From Candidatus Woesearchaeota archaeon (GTDB lineage: Archaea; Nanobdellota; Nanobdellia; Woesearchaeales; J091): a DNA stretch of 9,445 nucleotides. Positions 1 through 6,508 of this stretch are shown piece after piece (the first letter of the stretch is position 1; each line of letters begins with the position of its first letter). The translations under genes were made by a program, and so were the position numbers. The stretch covers positions 1-9,445 of the forward strand of contig RFJB01000026.1 of assembly GCA_003695045.1 (NCBI GenBank). The letters are read 5' to 3'. Below the pieces are notes generated by a model. The model searched no databases, was not told the DNA's origin, and saw only the letters and a list, made by a program, of their open reading frames with translations.

Positions 1-854
1 GCCTTGAGATGGCTAATGCGATAACATCCTTCGGCAGGCACATAATCCAGGAAACAGCCAAGGTTGTTGAAAGCAAGGGTTTTGAGGTCATATACTCTGA
101 CACCGACTCCGTGTTTCTGAAGGGCAGGGAAGGAAAAAAAGGCGGGGAAAGCGTCAAAGAGTTTGTTGAGAGGGTTAATCTTGCGCTGCCTGAACTCATT
201 AAGCTGGAGTATGTGGGGACTTATCCGGCCGCCCTGTTTGCAGAACCAAGATTGAAGCACGACAACGAGGGACGCGATGAACGTTCAAAACACAAGGGCG
301 CGAAGAAGAAGTATGCCCTCCTGACAGAAGACGGGAGGATAGTGGTAAAGGGTTTCGAGTCGGTAAGGAGAAACTGGAGCCCGATTGCGAAGAAGGTCCA
401 GCATCAGGTGTTGAGAATTCTTCTTGAAGAGGGCAGCGTCAAAGGCAGGGAAGCGCAGTCCCTGGAGGAGGCAAGGGAGGTGGTAAACACCATCATTGAA
501 GATGTGAGGAAAAGAAGGATTCCGAATTCGGAGATGATAATAAGCACTGTCCTCCAGCGGGACCTTGACGACTATGACATTTCAGCGCCGCATGTTGAAG
601 CAGCAAAAAGAATGAGGGATCAGGGATTCAGGGTGGAGAAGGGATGCCTTGTGAAGTACATAGTGGTTCCCTCGGGAGAAGAGAGCGTAAGCCACCGCGT
701 GCGGCTGCCGTGGGAGGTGCCCGAAGGCGGCTATGATGCCGAGTATTATGTGAGGCATCAGATTCTGCCTGTTGTGGAGGGAATTCTTTCCACTTTTGAA
801 AGCCCGCAGGAAAGGAATTCAAACACTGAAAACAGCACTCTGTCAAAACAATAG
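1..854 (+). CDS. polB: Family B DNA polymerase, C-terminal part (5' end outside window)
   Basis: About 283 residues are readable, in frame from base 3; the ATG at 9 is internal, because the frame is open to the window edge. The fragment begins just after polymerase motif B and contains motif C, YSDTDS (nt 93-110), whose two aspartates bind catalytic metal ions. It continues through the conserved KKKYAL stretch and the GFESVRRNWSPIAKK block of the thumb boundary, then RDLDDY and PHVEAAKRM, which are typical of archaeal replicative PolB enzymes (Pyrococcus/Methanocaldococcus type). A charged insert of about 20 residues (near nt 243-300) precedes KKKYAL. The exonuclease domain and motifs A and B lie outside the window. 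After the last conserved block (YYVRHQILPVVEGIL) there is a polar tail ending NSTLSKQ, with no clear PCNA-binding box. It is read in the same direction as a second, different family B polymerase. The family call is secure; the exact subfamily is inferred from remembered sequences. Confidence 0.93.
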   Translation, partial: LEMANAITSFGRHIIQETAKVVESKGFEVIYSDTDSVFLKGREGKKGGESVKEFVERVNLALPELIKLEYVGTYPAALFAEPRLKHDNEGRDERSKHKGAKKKYALLTEDGRIVVKGFESVRRNWSPIAKKVQHQVLRILLEEGSVKGREAQSLEEAREVVNTIIEDVRKRRIPNSEMIISTVLQRDLDDYDISAPHVEAAKRMRDQGFRVEKGCLVKYIVVPSGEESVSHRVRLPWEVPEGGYDAEYYVRHQILPVVEGILSTFESPQERNSNTENSTLSKQ

Positions 855-866
855 CAGCACACTGCT
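853..866 (+). repeat. Short inverted repeat at the polymerase stop codon
   Basis: AGCAG (853-857) and CTGCT (862-866) flank a 4-nt loop, starting inside the TAG stop codon. It could form a small 5-bp hairpin. No T tract follows, so it is not a convincing terminator. A similar AGCAG/CTGCT pair with a 10-nt loop lies just after the pth2 stop. Confidence 0.3.
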
Positions 867-876
867 GAACAGCGCC

Positions 877-987
877 AACCCGGGAAGTTCCGGCTGACCC
901 TGAGAAGTTCCATAACCCCCAGGAAGTTTCAACCAACCCTGAGAAATTCCGACCAACCCCAAGAAGTTCCAACCAACATTAAGTTCT
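877..987. repeat. Degenerate ~20-bp tandem repeat array between the two polymerase genes
   Basis: Five units can be aligned at 877-896, 897-916, 917-935, 936-955 and 956-975, with a partial sixth at 976-987. The approximate consensus is ACCCTGAGAAGTTCCRACCA. The core AAGTTCC or a close variant recurs at 885, 905, 924, 944 and 964, so spacing is 20, 19, 20 and 20 bp, about two helical turns. The array follows the first polymerase stop and ends about 95 nt before the second polymerase start. It encodes no convincing protein in any frame: the minus-strand reading frames across it only echo the repeat. It could be a protein-binding array, a degenerate minisatellite, or part of the first gene's 3' untranslated region. 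No function can be assigned from sequence alone. Confidence 0.75.
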
Positions 988-1044
988 GCGAAGCGCTTTC
1001 TAAAGAGAACAAGAAGAAACGCTTTGAACTGCCGCCATGCCTGG

Positions 1045-1058
1045 AAAACATTTAAATA
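1045..1058 (+). promoter_or_regulatory. BRE/TATA promoter of the Pol II-like polymerase gene
   Basis: TTTAAATA at 1051-1058 is preceded by an A-rich stretch (GAAAACA) resembling a TFB recognition element. The box starts 31 nt before the ATG at 1082, so the expected transcription start falls at or next to that ATG, predicting a leaderless mRNA. The same octamer sits 30 nt before the lysS ATG. It lies inside the reading frame if the earlier ATG at 1037 is used, which argues against that start. Confidence 0.7.
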
Positions 1059-1081
1059 ACGTCCCTGCGTTGCCACGGCAT

Positions 1082-3568
1082 ATGGCAGGAAAAAGCAATG
1101 ACGCGGGAGAAACAAAACAGGGAAAAGAAGCTATCGGGTTTGTCATACATCCCACTTACACCGTTGAAAGAGACGCTGAAGGAAAAGAGAAAGCAGTTGT
1201 TCTTCTCTGGGCAAGGTTGAAAGACGGAAGAAGCGCGCTCATACGAAAGAGTTTCAAGCCGTATTTCTTCATCCGGGAGGATGACGAGAAGGAAGCCCTC
1301 AAGGCAATAAAGGACGGAGGGCTTGAAAACCGGGTGGCAGGCGTTGAAAAGACAGACCTCAGGACGCTCGCAAACACTGACGAAAGCCCTCCGGACGGCT
1401 TCAAAGTGACGAAGATAGTTGCCATCCTTCCAAGGGATGTGAAAGACATAAGGAAGCTTCTTGAAGAATCAGGAATCAAATGCTATGAGGCAGACATTCG
1501 CTTTGCGTATCGCGCCATGATGGACTGGGGCGTGCATTCAACATTCAGGATAAAGAACGGCGTCTGGACAAATCCGGACGGGCTTTGCGTTGATGTCGTG
1601 TGTGAAGAACCGGACATCGGACCTCTTGAAGACTCGGAAAAGTTCTTTCCCCGCCTCAAAGTTCTCTCTTTTGACCTGGAGTCCGACAAGGAATCAGGAA
1701 GGGTTTACTGCGTGAGTTTTGTGATGAAAACCCTTAACGACAGCGCCTTTGAGGATGAGAAAAAAGAAAGCATCATCGTTTCCAACGAAGAGGTAAGAGG
1801 GGCAAAAAGCGTGGCTTCAGAAAAGGAGCTGATAGATGCATTCTCAAGGACTGTGAGGGAGTGGGACCCTGATGTGATAACCGGCTGGAATGTTATTGAT
1901 TTTGACCTGCACCATCTCAGCCAGAGGGCTTCTTCTCTCAAGACGAAGCTTTTGATAGGGAGGGACTCGTCGGAGGCCAATCTCAGAATACAGTCAAGTT
2001 TTTTCAGGGATTCTACTGCAACAGTTCAGGGGCGGGTGGTGATTGACGGAATTCAGGCGTTGAAAGGCGCATTCATTAAACTGCCGGATTACAAGCTGGC
2101 CACTGCAGCAGAAAAGTATTCTGATGACAAGAAGCTGATAGAGGTTACCGGAAAGCAGAAGTATGAAGAGATAAACCGGCTCTATGAAGAGAACAGGGAA
2201 GAACTTGTAAAATACAACATGATGGATGCAAAGCTCGTGCTTGACATTCTTGAGAAAAGCAGCGTGCTTGGTCTTGTTGTGAAGCGCTCCCTTCTTACGG
2301 GAATGCCCCTCGACAGGGTTAATGCAAGCATTGCAGTTCTTGACTCGCTCTATCTGAGAGAGCTGAGAAAGAGGGGGCGGGTTGCGCCAACATCGGGCCA
2401 GTACTCGGAGAGCAGGGGGATCGGCGGCTTTGTCATGCAGCCCAAGCCGGGAATTTACAATTATGTTATTGTGTGCGACTTCAAGAGTTTGTATCCGAGC
2501 ATCATGAGGACTTTCAACATCGACCCCATGACTTTCATTCCTGAAAGCAGGGTCACAGAGGAGATGATAAAGAACAAGGAGGTGATTCCTGCTCCGAACA
2601 ACGCTTTCTTTTCAAGAGAGCCGGGAATAATTCCGGGCATAATCGAAAGGTTCTGGAAGGCGAGGGAGCAAGCGAGAAAGCACGGCGACGAACTCGCGAG
2701 ATACGCCATAAAGATTCACATGAACTCCATTTACGGAGTGCTCGCAAGCCCCAACTGCAGATTTTTCAACAGGAAGATAGGCAATGCTATTACCAGTTTT
2801 GCGCAGCACTTCATAAAGATGACCGCAGCGATTGTGAGGGAAAAAGGTTACGAGGTCATTTACGGCGACACGGACAGCATTTTCATCGACCTTGAAGCGG
2901 ACAGTTATGAGGAAGCCCAGAGGATTGGAAGGCAGATTGAGGAGGGCATAAACATTTTCCTGAGGGAGCATATCAAAAGAGAGTACCGGCTCGAGAGTTA
3001 CATGGAGATGGAATTTGAGAAAACATTCATTGCGCTTGTGATTCCGAAGATGCGCGGCTCCGACTCGGGAGCGAAGAAGAGGTATGCGGGGCTTGTTCTT
3101 GATTCCGATGGAAAAGAAAAGATTACCTTTACGGGGCTTGAGAGTGTGAGGCGGGACTGGACGGACCTGGCGAAGGAGTTTCAGCATGAACTTTACAGGC
3201 GCGTGTTTAAGGGTGAAGAAGTTGCGAGTTTTGTAAGGAAGTTCATTAAAGAAATCAGGGAAGGAAAGCATGATTCGAAGCTGGTTTACCGGAAGGCGTT
3301 GCGGAAGGATGTTGATGAGTACACCAAAACGACGCCGCCGCATGTGAAGGCGGCGAGAATGCTTGACCGGATTGAGAGCAGCATCATTGAATACGTCATT
3401 ACCACAAATGGTCCTGAACCGGTTCAGAAGAGGATGCATCCCATTGACTATGACCATTACATTGAGAAGCAGGTAAAGCCCATTGCCGACAGCGTTCTTG
3501 AGCTTTACGGCACATCCTTTGACGATCAGTTGCAGGGAAGCACCCAGAAGAGCATCTTTGACTTCTAA
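1082..3568 (+). CDS. polB: Family B DNA polymerase, bacterial Pol II-like, with predicted proofreading
   Basis: This 828-residue DNA polymerase has an intact 3'-5' exonuclease and polymerase core. Exo I is D198/E200 in SFDLES, Exo II is NVIDFD (N270-D275), and Exo III is Y378 to D382. Polymerase motif A is DFKSLYPSI (466-474), motif B is K544 to G552 (KIHMNSIYG), motif C is YGDTDS (594-599), and KKRYA begins at K665. Stretches such as TGWNV.DFDL, GRD.SE, ID.I.ALK.AF, R.DWT.LA..FQ.ELY and TTNGPEP match E. coli Pol II from memory far better than archaeal PolB. That enzyme is a repair and translesion polymerase of 783 residues. The C-terminus, QKSIFDF (822-828), resembles an archaeal PCNA-interacting box, whereas E. 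coli Pol II ends in the beta-clamp motif QLGLF. The start at 1082 is preferred over 1037 because of the TATA position. It is the second of two tandem polymerase genes. A role in repair or lesion bypass is inferred, not shown. Confidence 0.95.
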   Translation: MAGKSNDAGETKQGKEAIGFVIHPTYTVERDAEGKEKAVVLLWARLKDGRSALIRKSFKPYFFIREDDEKEALKAIKDGGLENRVAGVEKTDLRTLANTDESPPDGFKVTKIVAILPRDVKDIRKLLEESGIKCYEADIRFAYRAMMDWGVHSTFRIKNGVWTNPDGLCVDVVCEEPDIGPLEDSEKFFPRLKVLSFDLESDKESGRVYCVSFVMKTLNDSAFEDEKKESIIVSNEEVRGAKSVASEKELIDAFSRTVREWDPDVITGWNVIDFDLHHLSQRASSLKTKLLIGRDSSEANLRIQSSFFRDSTATVQGRVVIDGIQALKGAFIKLPDYKLATAAEKYSDDKKLIEVTGKQKYEEINRLYEENREELVKYNMMDAKLVLDILEKSSVLGLVVKRSLLTGMPLDRVNASIAVLDSLYLRELRKRGRVAPTSGQYSESRGIGGFVMQPKPGIYNYVIVCDFKSLYPSIMRTFNIDPMTFIPESRVTEEMIKNKEVIPAPNNAFFSREPGIIPGIIERFWKAREQARKHGDELARYAIKIHMNSIYGVLASPNCRFFNRKIGNAITSFAQHFIKMTAAIVREKGYEVIYGDTDSIFIDLEADSYEEAQRIGRQIEEGINIFLREHIKREYRLESYMEMEFEKTFIALVIPKMRGSDSGAKKRYAGLVLDSDGKEKITFTGLESVRRDWTDLAKEFQHELYRRVFKGEEVASFVRKFIKEIREGKHDSKLVYRKALRKDVDEYTKTTPPHVKAARMLDRIESSIIEYVITTNGPEPVQKRMHPIDYDHYIEKQVKPIADSVLELYGTSFDDQLQGSTQKSIFDF

Positions 3569-3579
3569 ATGCAGTTTGG

Positions 3580-3591
3580 GAAATATATTTC
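3580..3591 (+). promoter_or_regulatory. TATA-like element in a 12-bp palindrome, ahead of the small ORF/aminopeptidase
   Basis: GAAATATATTTC is a perfect palindrome containing AAATATAT (3581-3588). That box starts 32 nt before the ATG at 3613, the same geometry as the polymerase and lysS promoters. A second AT-rich element, TTATATAT (3607-3614), lies nearby and could instead give a start near 3637-3640. Which of the two is used cannot be decided here. Confidence 0.45.
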
Positions 3592-3612
3592 TTGGGACAA
3601 CAATGCTTATAT

Positions 3613-3723
3613 ATGACTTCAATACATATTAGTATACTTTTTTGTATCCCAATATCGCTCATTCATGCATTCCCATATTGGCTCATTTGCTTCCCGTTCC
3701 TCCTGAAAACGCACCACACCTGA
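3613..3723 (+). CDS. Candidate small ORF, 36-residue hydrophobic peptide (leader or membrane peptide)
   Basis: ATG at 3613 opens a 36-codon frame ending in TGA at 3721-3723, two bases before the aminopeptidase ATG at 3726. After a short MTSIH start, the peptide is almost wholly hydrophobic or aromatic (Ile, Leu, Phe, Pro, Trp, Cys) for about 27 residues and ends KTHHT. It would fit one membrane-spanning segment. Support for translation: the ATG lies 32 nt after the AAATATAT box, as in leaderless genes elsewhere in the window; and the aminopeptidase ATG has neither a Shine-Dalgarno sequence nor its own TATA box at the right distance, so re-initiation after this stop would explain its translation. 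It could equally be a chance frame in a pyrimidine-rich leader. No homologue is recognised, and no function is proposed beyond a possible cis-acting leader or membrane peptide. Confidence 0.4.
   Translation: MTSIHISILFCIPISLIHAFPYWLICFPFLLKTHHT
3647..3687. repeat. Imperfect direct repeat with embedded dyad upstream of the aminopeptidase
   Basis: Two 17-nt units, 3647-3663 and 3671-3687, begin TCCCA and end GCTCATT, agree at 13 of 17 positions, and are 24 bp apart. Inside them CCAATAT (3649-3655) is the inverse complement of ATATTGG (3675-3681). This could be an operator or a chance feature of the small ORF's hydrophobic codons. Confidence 0.3.
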
Positions 3724-3725
3724 AA

Positions 3726-4787
3726 ATGAGCGAGAAAGACCTATTTACGTGGCTTGAAAGAGAAAATCTTCTTGAAACAGCAAAGAAGAGCTATCCGGCA
3801 TTCAAATCAATTCTGAACAACTCCCTCAAACTGCACGGCGAAAAACTCGTTCTTATCGGCGACTTCGGACTGCCAGAGCACCGGGTCAGCCCTCTCGTGC
3901 TTGCATGCTACGCGCTTGCAGCCAGAGAGATGAATGCCGACTACGAGATTCTTGTCAAAGACATAACAGCAAACAACGACTCGGAAGACATAGCCGAACG
4001 CCTCAAACATCTCAGCAGCCAGAATTCAATCGTGGCTGTGATGTCGCAGAAGTTCAACCGCCTGGCAAAACTTGAAAAGAGCTTCAGGACATTCGTCAGG
4101 GAGAGAAGGCACAGGTTCGTAAGCACGCCGGGGCTCGCGCAGTTAAGCACGGAGCACTTCCAGCATCTGGTTGACGCTCTTTCAGTTGACTACTACGAGA
4201 TGTTTGAAAGGGGCCAGCGGCTGAAAAGAGTGATAGACGACGCATCGGAATTGTTCATCAGCACAGACAGGGGAACCGCACTCCACATTGATGTAAAGAA
4301 CATGCCCGGCATAAACAATTCAGGCATATACGAAAAAAGCGGCAGTGGAGGGAACATTCCCGCAGGAGAAGTGTATTGCGCTCCGAACAGAAACAGGGTT
4401 GAAGGCAGAGTCGTGGTTGACGGCTCAATAAGAACCCTTGAAGGAACAATACTTCTCAAGAAGCCGGTAACGATGACATTTGAAAAGGGCCTTCTCGTTG
4501 AAATGGAAGGCGAATCGGCAAAGTACCTTGAAGAGTCGTTAAGGTGGGCTGAAGAGAACTCTTCAAGACCCTATGGGATAAGGCGCTTCGCAGAGCTCGG
4601 CATAGGAACAAACCCGAAAGCATCCATAGTGGGACCGACAGTGATAAACGAGAAAGCCCTCGGAACAGCGCACATCGCAATAGGAAGCAACTACTGGTTC
4701 GGAGGCAGCATATATGCGCCCATACATCTGGACCACGTTTTCAAGAACCCGGTCATAGAGGCAGACGGAGAGAGAGTGGACTTCTAG
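3726..4787 (+). CDS. M29 family metallo-aminopeptidase
   Basis: This 353-residue protein is predicted to remove N-terminal residues from peptides in the cytoplasm, using metal ions. From the known M29 fold (Thermus AmpT, staphylococcal AmpS), expected metal and catalytic positions are all present: E215 in AGEVYCAP, E290 in AELGIGTNP, H316 in GTAHIAIG, Y323 seven residues later, and H334/D336 in PIHLD. The His-to-Tyr spacing of 7 and the HxD pair match the family. The N-terminal part (about 1-160), with LVLIGDFG, is the alpha/beta domain. The start at 3726 (MSEKDLF) is preferred. A TTG at 3642 would add 28 Pro-rich residues that look like leader sequence, but cannot be excluded because TTATATAT lies about 35 nt before it. 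No Shine-Dalgarno is visible. The gene converges on the next gene with only 20 nt between stops. Substrate preference cannot be read from the sequence. Confidence 0.88.
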   Translation: MSEKDLFTWLERENLLETAKKSYPAFKSILNNSLKLHGEKLVLIGDFGLPEHRVSPLVLACYALAAREMNADYEILVKDITANNDSEDIAERLKHLSSQNSIVAVMSQKFNRLAKLEKSFRTFVRERRHRFVSTPGLAQLSTEHFQHLVDALSVDYYEMFERGQRLKRVIDDASELFISTDRGTALHIDVKNMPGINNSGIYEKSGSGGNIPAGEVYCAPNRNRVEGRVVVDGSIRTLEGTILLKKPVTMTFEKGLLVEMEGESAKYLEESLRWAEENSSRPYGIRRFAELGIGTNPKASIVGPTVINEKALGTAHIAIGSNYWFGGSIYAPIHLDHVFKNPVIEADGERVDF

Positions 4788-4807
4788 AAGCGAACCGGCA
4801 ACAAACA

Positions 4808-6307
4808 TCAGAGCAAACTCTCAAGATAATGGGGTGAGAGGGGCGCCGGGTCGACCTCGACTTTTCTGCATGCTTTCCAGAATGCCTCAAGAAATTTTTC
4901 AGCGCTCATCAGTTCCATACTACGGAGAACTTCGTTCGCCCGTTTTACGCTCTCAATAACCATAATAAGCTGACCGCTGAAAATATGCCTCCCGAAAGCG
5001 TGATTATTGACCTGCCTGCAACCGAATCCCCTGAGGACGTGGGTGTCGTTGTTCAAAACAAGCGATTCGAGCTTTTTCTTTTCTACCAAAAGCTCTCTGG
5101 GGCATAGCCACAAGCTGGTAAAGTCAAAACTCTTTGCTGCGAATATTGTCCAGAACATGAAAGTGGCAAAAGAATGAAGTGCTCCGGAATCATAAGCTTC
5201 AAGATGCCAAAGCGTTCTTCTGTCAGAGCGCGCCAGAAGAAGGCGCAGGTCGTCGCGGTATTTGTGAAAAACAAGACCTGCTCTGCTGAAATCCGCCAAA
5301 ATTTTTTCGCCCTTCGCTGACCTTATTGTCATAGCGCCGCCTGCGATGGCTTCAGCCCTGAGATTCTCAAGAAAAACACTCACCGAAAAAGCAGGAGAAT
5401 CCTCCTTGTTGCCTCCGAACTCGCCAAAGTGCTCGAGTTCGTGCAGGATGGTCTTGTAAATCCTCTGAAGAAGAACATTCTTCCTGCTTTCAGAAAGGCC
5501 TTCTTCAAGAAGCAGATTTGCAAATAAGTTTCCGAAGTAGATGTTCATGTCAAGAAGGGTAAATGGCGATCTGGACTTCACTGATGCTGCGGTCATGGGT
5601 CCCCGTTCATTGCTCAACGGAGGTTCAAGACGGACATTGATTGTCGTCAGATTTGACTTGAGCAGGTCGGGATTTTTCCTGAGTGCCGTTTCAATGCATG
5701 AGCGTATTATGCTTATGGCTGATTTTTCTATCGCTTCCCTCTTGCGGGGAGATCTCTGCAGACGGGGGATTGCATCGGATTTGACACCTAACCTCTCAAG
5801 CACTCTTAAGCTATCTTCCGTCTGTTTTGGCGAGCAAAGCATGTATGAGATTATCTTCAAAAAGACAGTTTTACCTTCAACATCAATCCTCTCGCTTAAT
5901 TGAACAGGACGAATGTCTTCCTCGCCGTTGGAAAACCGGAGCCCGGCCAGAAGGTTTTCAAGTTTGCCGACGCGGGAGAGAATGTCCGACACCTGCTTGC
6001 GGGCGCCGCCCTCTGATAAAGCCAGAATCTTGAGCGCCCATGTTTTAAGCTCGCGTGTTCGCATAACCAGTCTCCCAAGATGCCGATTAAGATAGGGTCC
6101 GAAAAGAAAATGAAGCGCTTCTGAACTGGAACTGCCGTGGGCGTCATCTTTGAAAAAAAGATCGGATTCAACCCATGATTTGAGATTGCCCTTATAGAAT
6201 CCGCGCTCAAGAGCAACTCTTTTGAGGTCTCCGAGGATGCTGGAGTATAATGCCCTGGCTTCAGCAAGAAACAGCTTTTTCTGCTCTTCTTTCCTGCGGC
6301 TTGCCAT
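4808..6307 (-). CDS. Unrecognised protein with HELEH zinc-protease-like motif
   Basis: This 499-residue protein belongs to no family I recognise. The clearest signal is ILHELEHFGEFGG, with HELEH at 289-293, fitting the HExxH zinc-binding motif of metallopeptidases. Twenty-six residues further, LRAEAIAGG offers E319 as a third metal ligand, as in gluzincins. A hydrophobic helix follows (about 376-391, LHSFATFMFWTIFAA), preceded by a Tyr-x-x-Gly (Y372/G375). The N-terminal half is charged and helix-rich, with Lys/Arg/Glu, and shows no signal peptide, so a cytoplasmic protein is likely. The start at 6307 (MASRRKEEQKK) is preferred over the ATG at 6352 because TATATAAA (6339-6332) begins 32 nt before it. 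A GGGAGGT is present but ends 15 nt upstream of this ATG, too far for a usual Shine-Dalgarno. Peptidase activity is an inference from motif and spacing only. The gene is divergent from GDH and convergent with the aminopeptidase. Confidence 0.8.
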   Translation of the reverse strand: MASRRKEEQKKLFLAEARALYSSILGDLKRVALERGFYKGNLKSWVESDLFFKDDAHGSSSSEALHFLFGPYLNRHLGRLVMRTRELKTWALKILALSEGGARKQVSDILSRVGKLENLLAGLRFSNGEEDIRPVQLSERIDVEGKTVFLKIISYMLCSPKQTEDSLRVLERLGVKSDAIPRLQRSPRKREAIEKSAISIIRSCIETALRKNPDLLKSNLTTINVRLEPPLSNERGPMTAASVKSRSPFTLLDMNIYFGNLFANLLLEEGLSESRKNVLLQRIYKTILHELEHFGEFGGNKEDSPAFSVSVFLENLRAEAIAGGAMTIRSAKGEKILADFSRAGLVFHKYRDDLRLLLARSDRRTLWHLEAYDSGALHSFATFMFWTIFAAKSFDFTSLWLCPRELLVEKKKLESLVLNNDTHVLRGFGCRQVNNHAFGRHIFSGQLIMVIESVKRANEVLRSMELMSAEKFLEAFWKACRKVEVDPAPLSPHYLESLL

Positions 6308-6331
6308 AGACAGAAAATTGCTACCTCCCTT

Positions 6332-6339
6332 TTTATATA
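6332..6339 (-). promoter_or_regulatory. TATA box of the HELEH protein gene
   Basis: Read on the minus strand, TATATAAA runs from 6339 to 6332, 32 nt before the ATG at 6307. This predicts transcription starting within a few bases of the start codon. Downstream of it, GGGAGGT (6329-6323) would be excluded from such a transcript, unless a start further upstream is also used. Confidence 0.6.
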
Positions 6340-6410
6340 TTGCTGTAAGCATTGTTTTCTTCAGAACTCTGTTTACCCTGAATCAGTTAAAGGCGCAGTC
6401 CTTCAAAAAC

Positions 6411-6418
6411 TTTATAAA
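6411..6418 (+). promoter_or_regulatory. Candidate TATA box of the gdh-pth2 operon
   Basis: TTTATAAA follows an A-rich stretch (CAAAAAC) and would start transcription near 6441, giving a leader of roughly 65-70 nt that includes the Shine-Dalgarno at 6494. A second AT-rich element, AAATATAT (6462-6469), would start near 6492 and leave too little leader to carry the Shine-Dalgarno comfortably. The box is symmetric, so it could also serve the minus strand. Confidence 0.5.
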
Positions 6419-6493
6419 GAGCGCCCGTTTTTATCACACTTCATCATACTTTGTAAAGAATAAATATATGCGACGAAGCACATGCAATGCAAA

Positions 6494-6498
6494 GGAGG
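6494..6498 (+). promoter_or_regulatory. Strong Shine-Dalgarno of glutamate dehydrogenase
   Basis: GGAGG is followed by 10 nt and then the ATG at 6509. It fixes the GDH start and contrasts with the polymerase and lysS genes, which have a TATA box where a leader would be. It implies a leadered, high-output mRNA for this gene. Confidence 0.8.
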
Positions 6499-6508
6499 CG
6501 TGACATAA

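Noticed and set aside
877..987. CRISPR array
   Set aside because: Units are adjacent, degenerate and only 20 bp, with no unique spacers and no cas genes nearby.
628..1115. Minus-strand open frames of 90-114 codons across the repeat array
   Set aside because: Their repetitive Gly/Ser/Trp/Leu-rich translations only echo the 20-bp DNA repeat, and they overlap the ends of two secure polymerase genes.
1..3568. Split or intein-interrupted single polymerase gene
   Set aside because: The second gene carries all exonuclease and polymerase motifs by itself, and motif C occurs in both, so they are two separate polymerases.
2612..3622. Long (336-codon) minus-strand open frame inside the Pol II-like gene
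   Set aside because: It is antisense to the conserved palm and thumb motifs of the polymerase and its translation resembles no protein; it is a codon-bias shadow.
3638..3643. T6 run as a terminator for the polymerase gene
   Set aside because: Short, and it lies downstream of the promoter elements for the next unit and inside the candidate small ORF, so it would also stop that transcript.
5541..5903. Plus-strand frame of 120 codons opposite the HELEH gene
   Set aside because: No promoter, ribosome site or recognisable motif; explained by the reverse strand of the longer gene.
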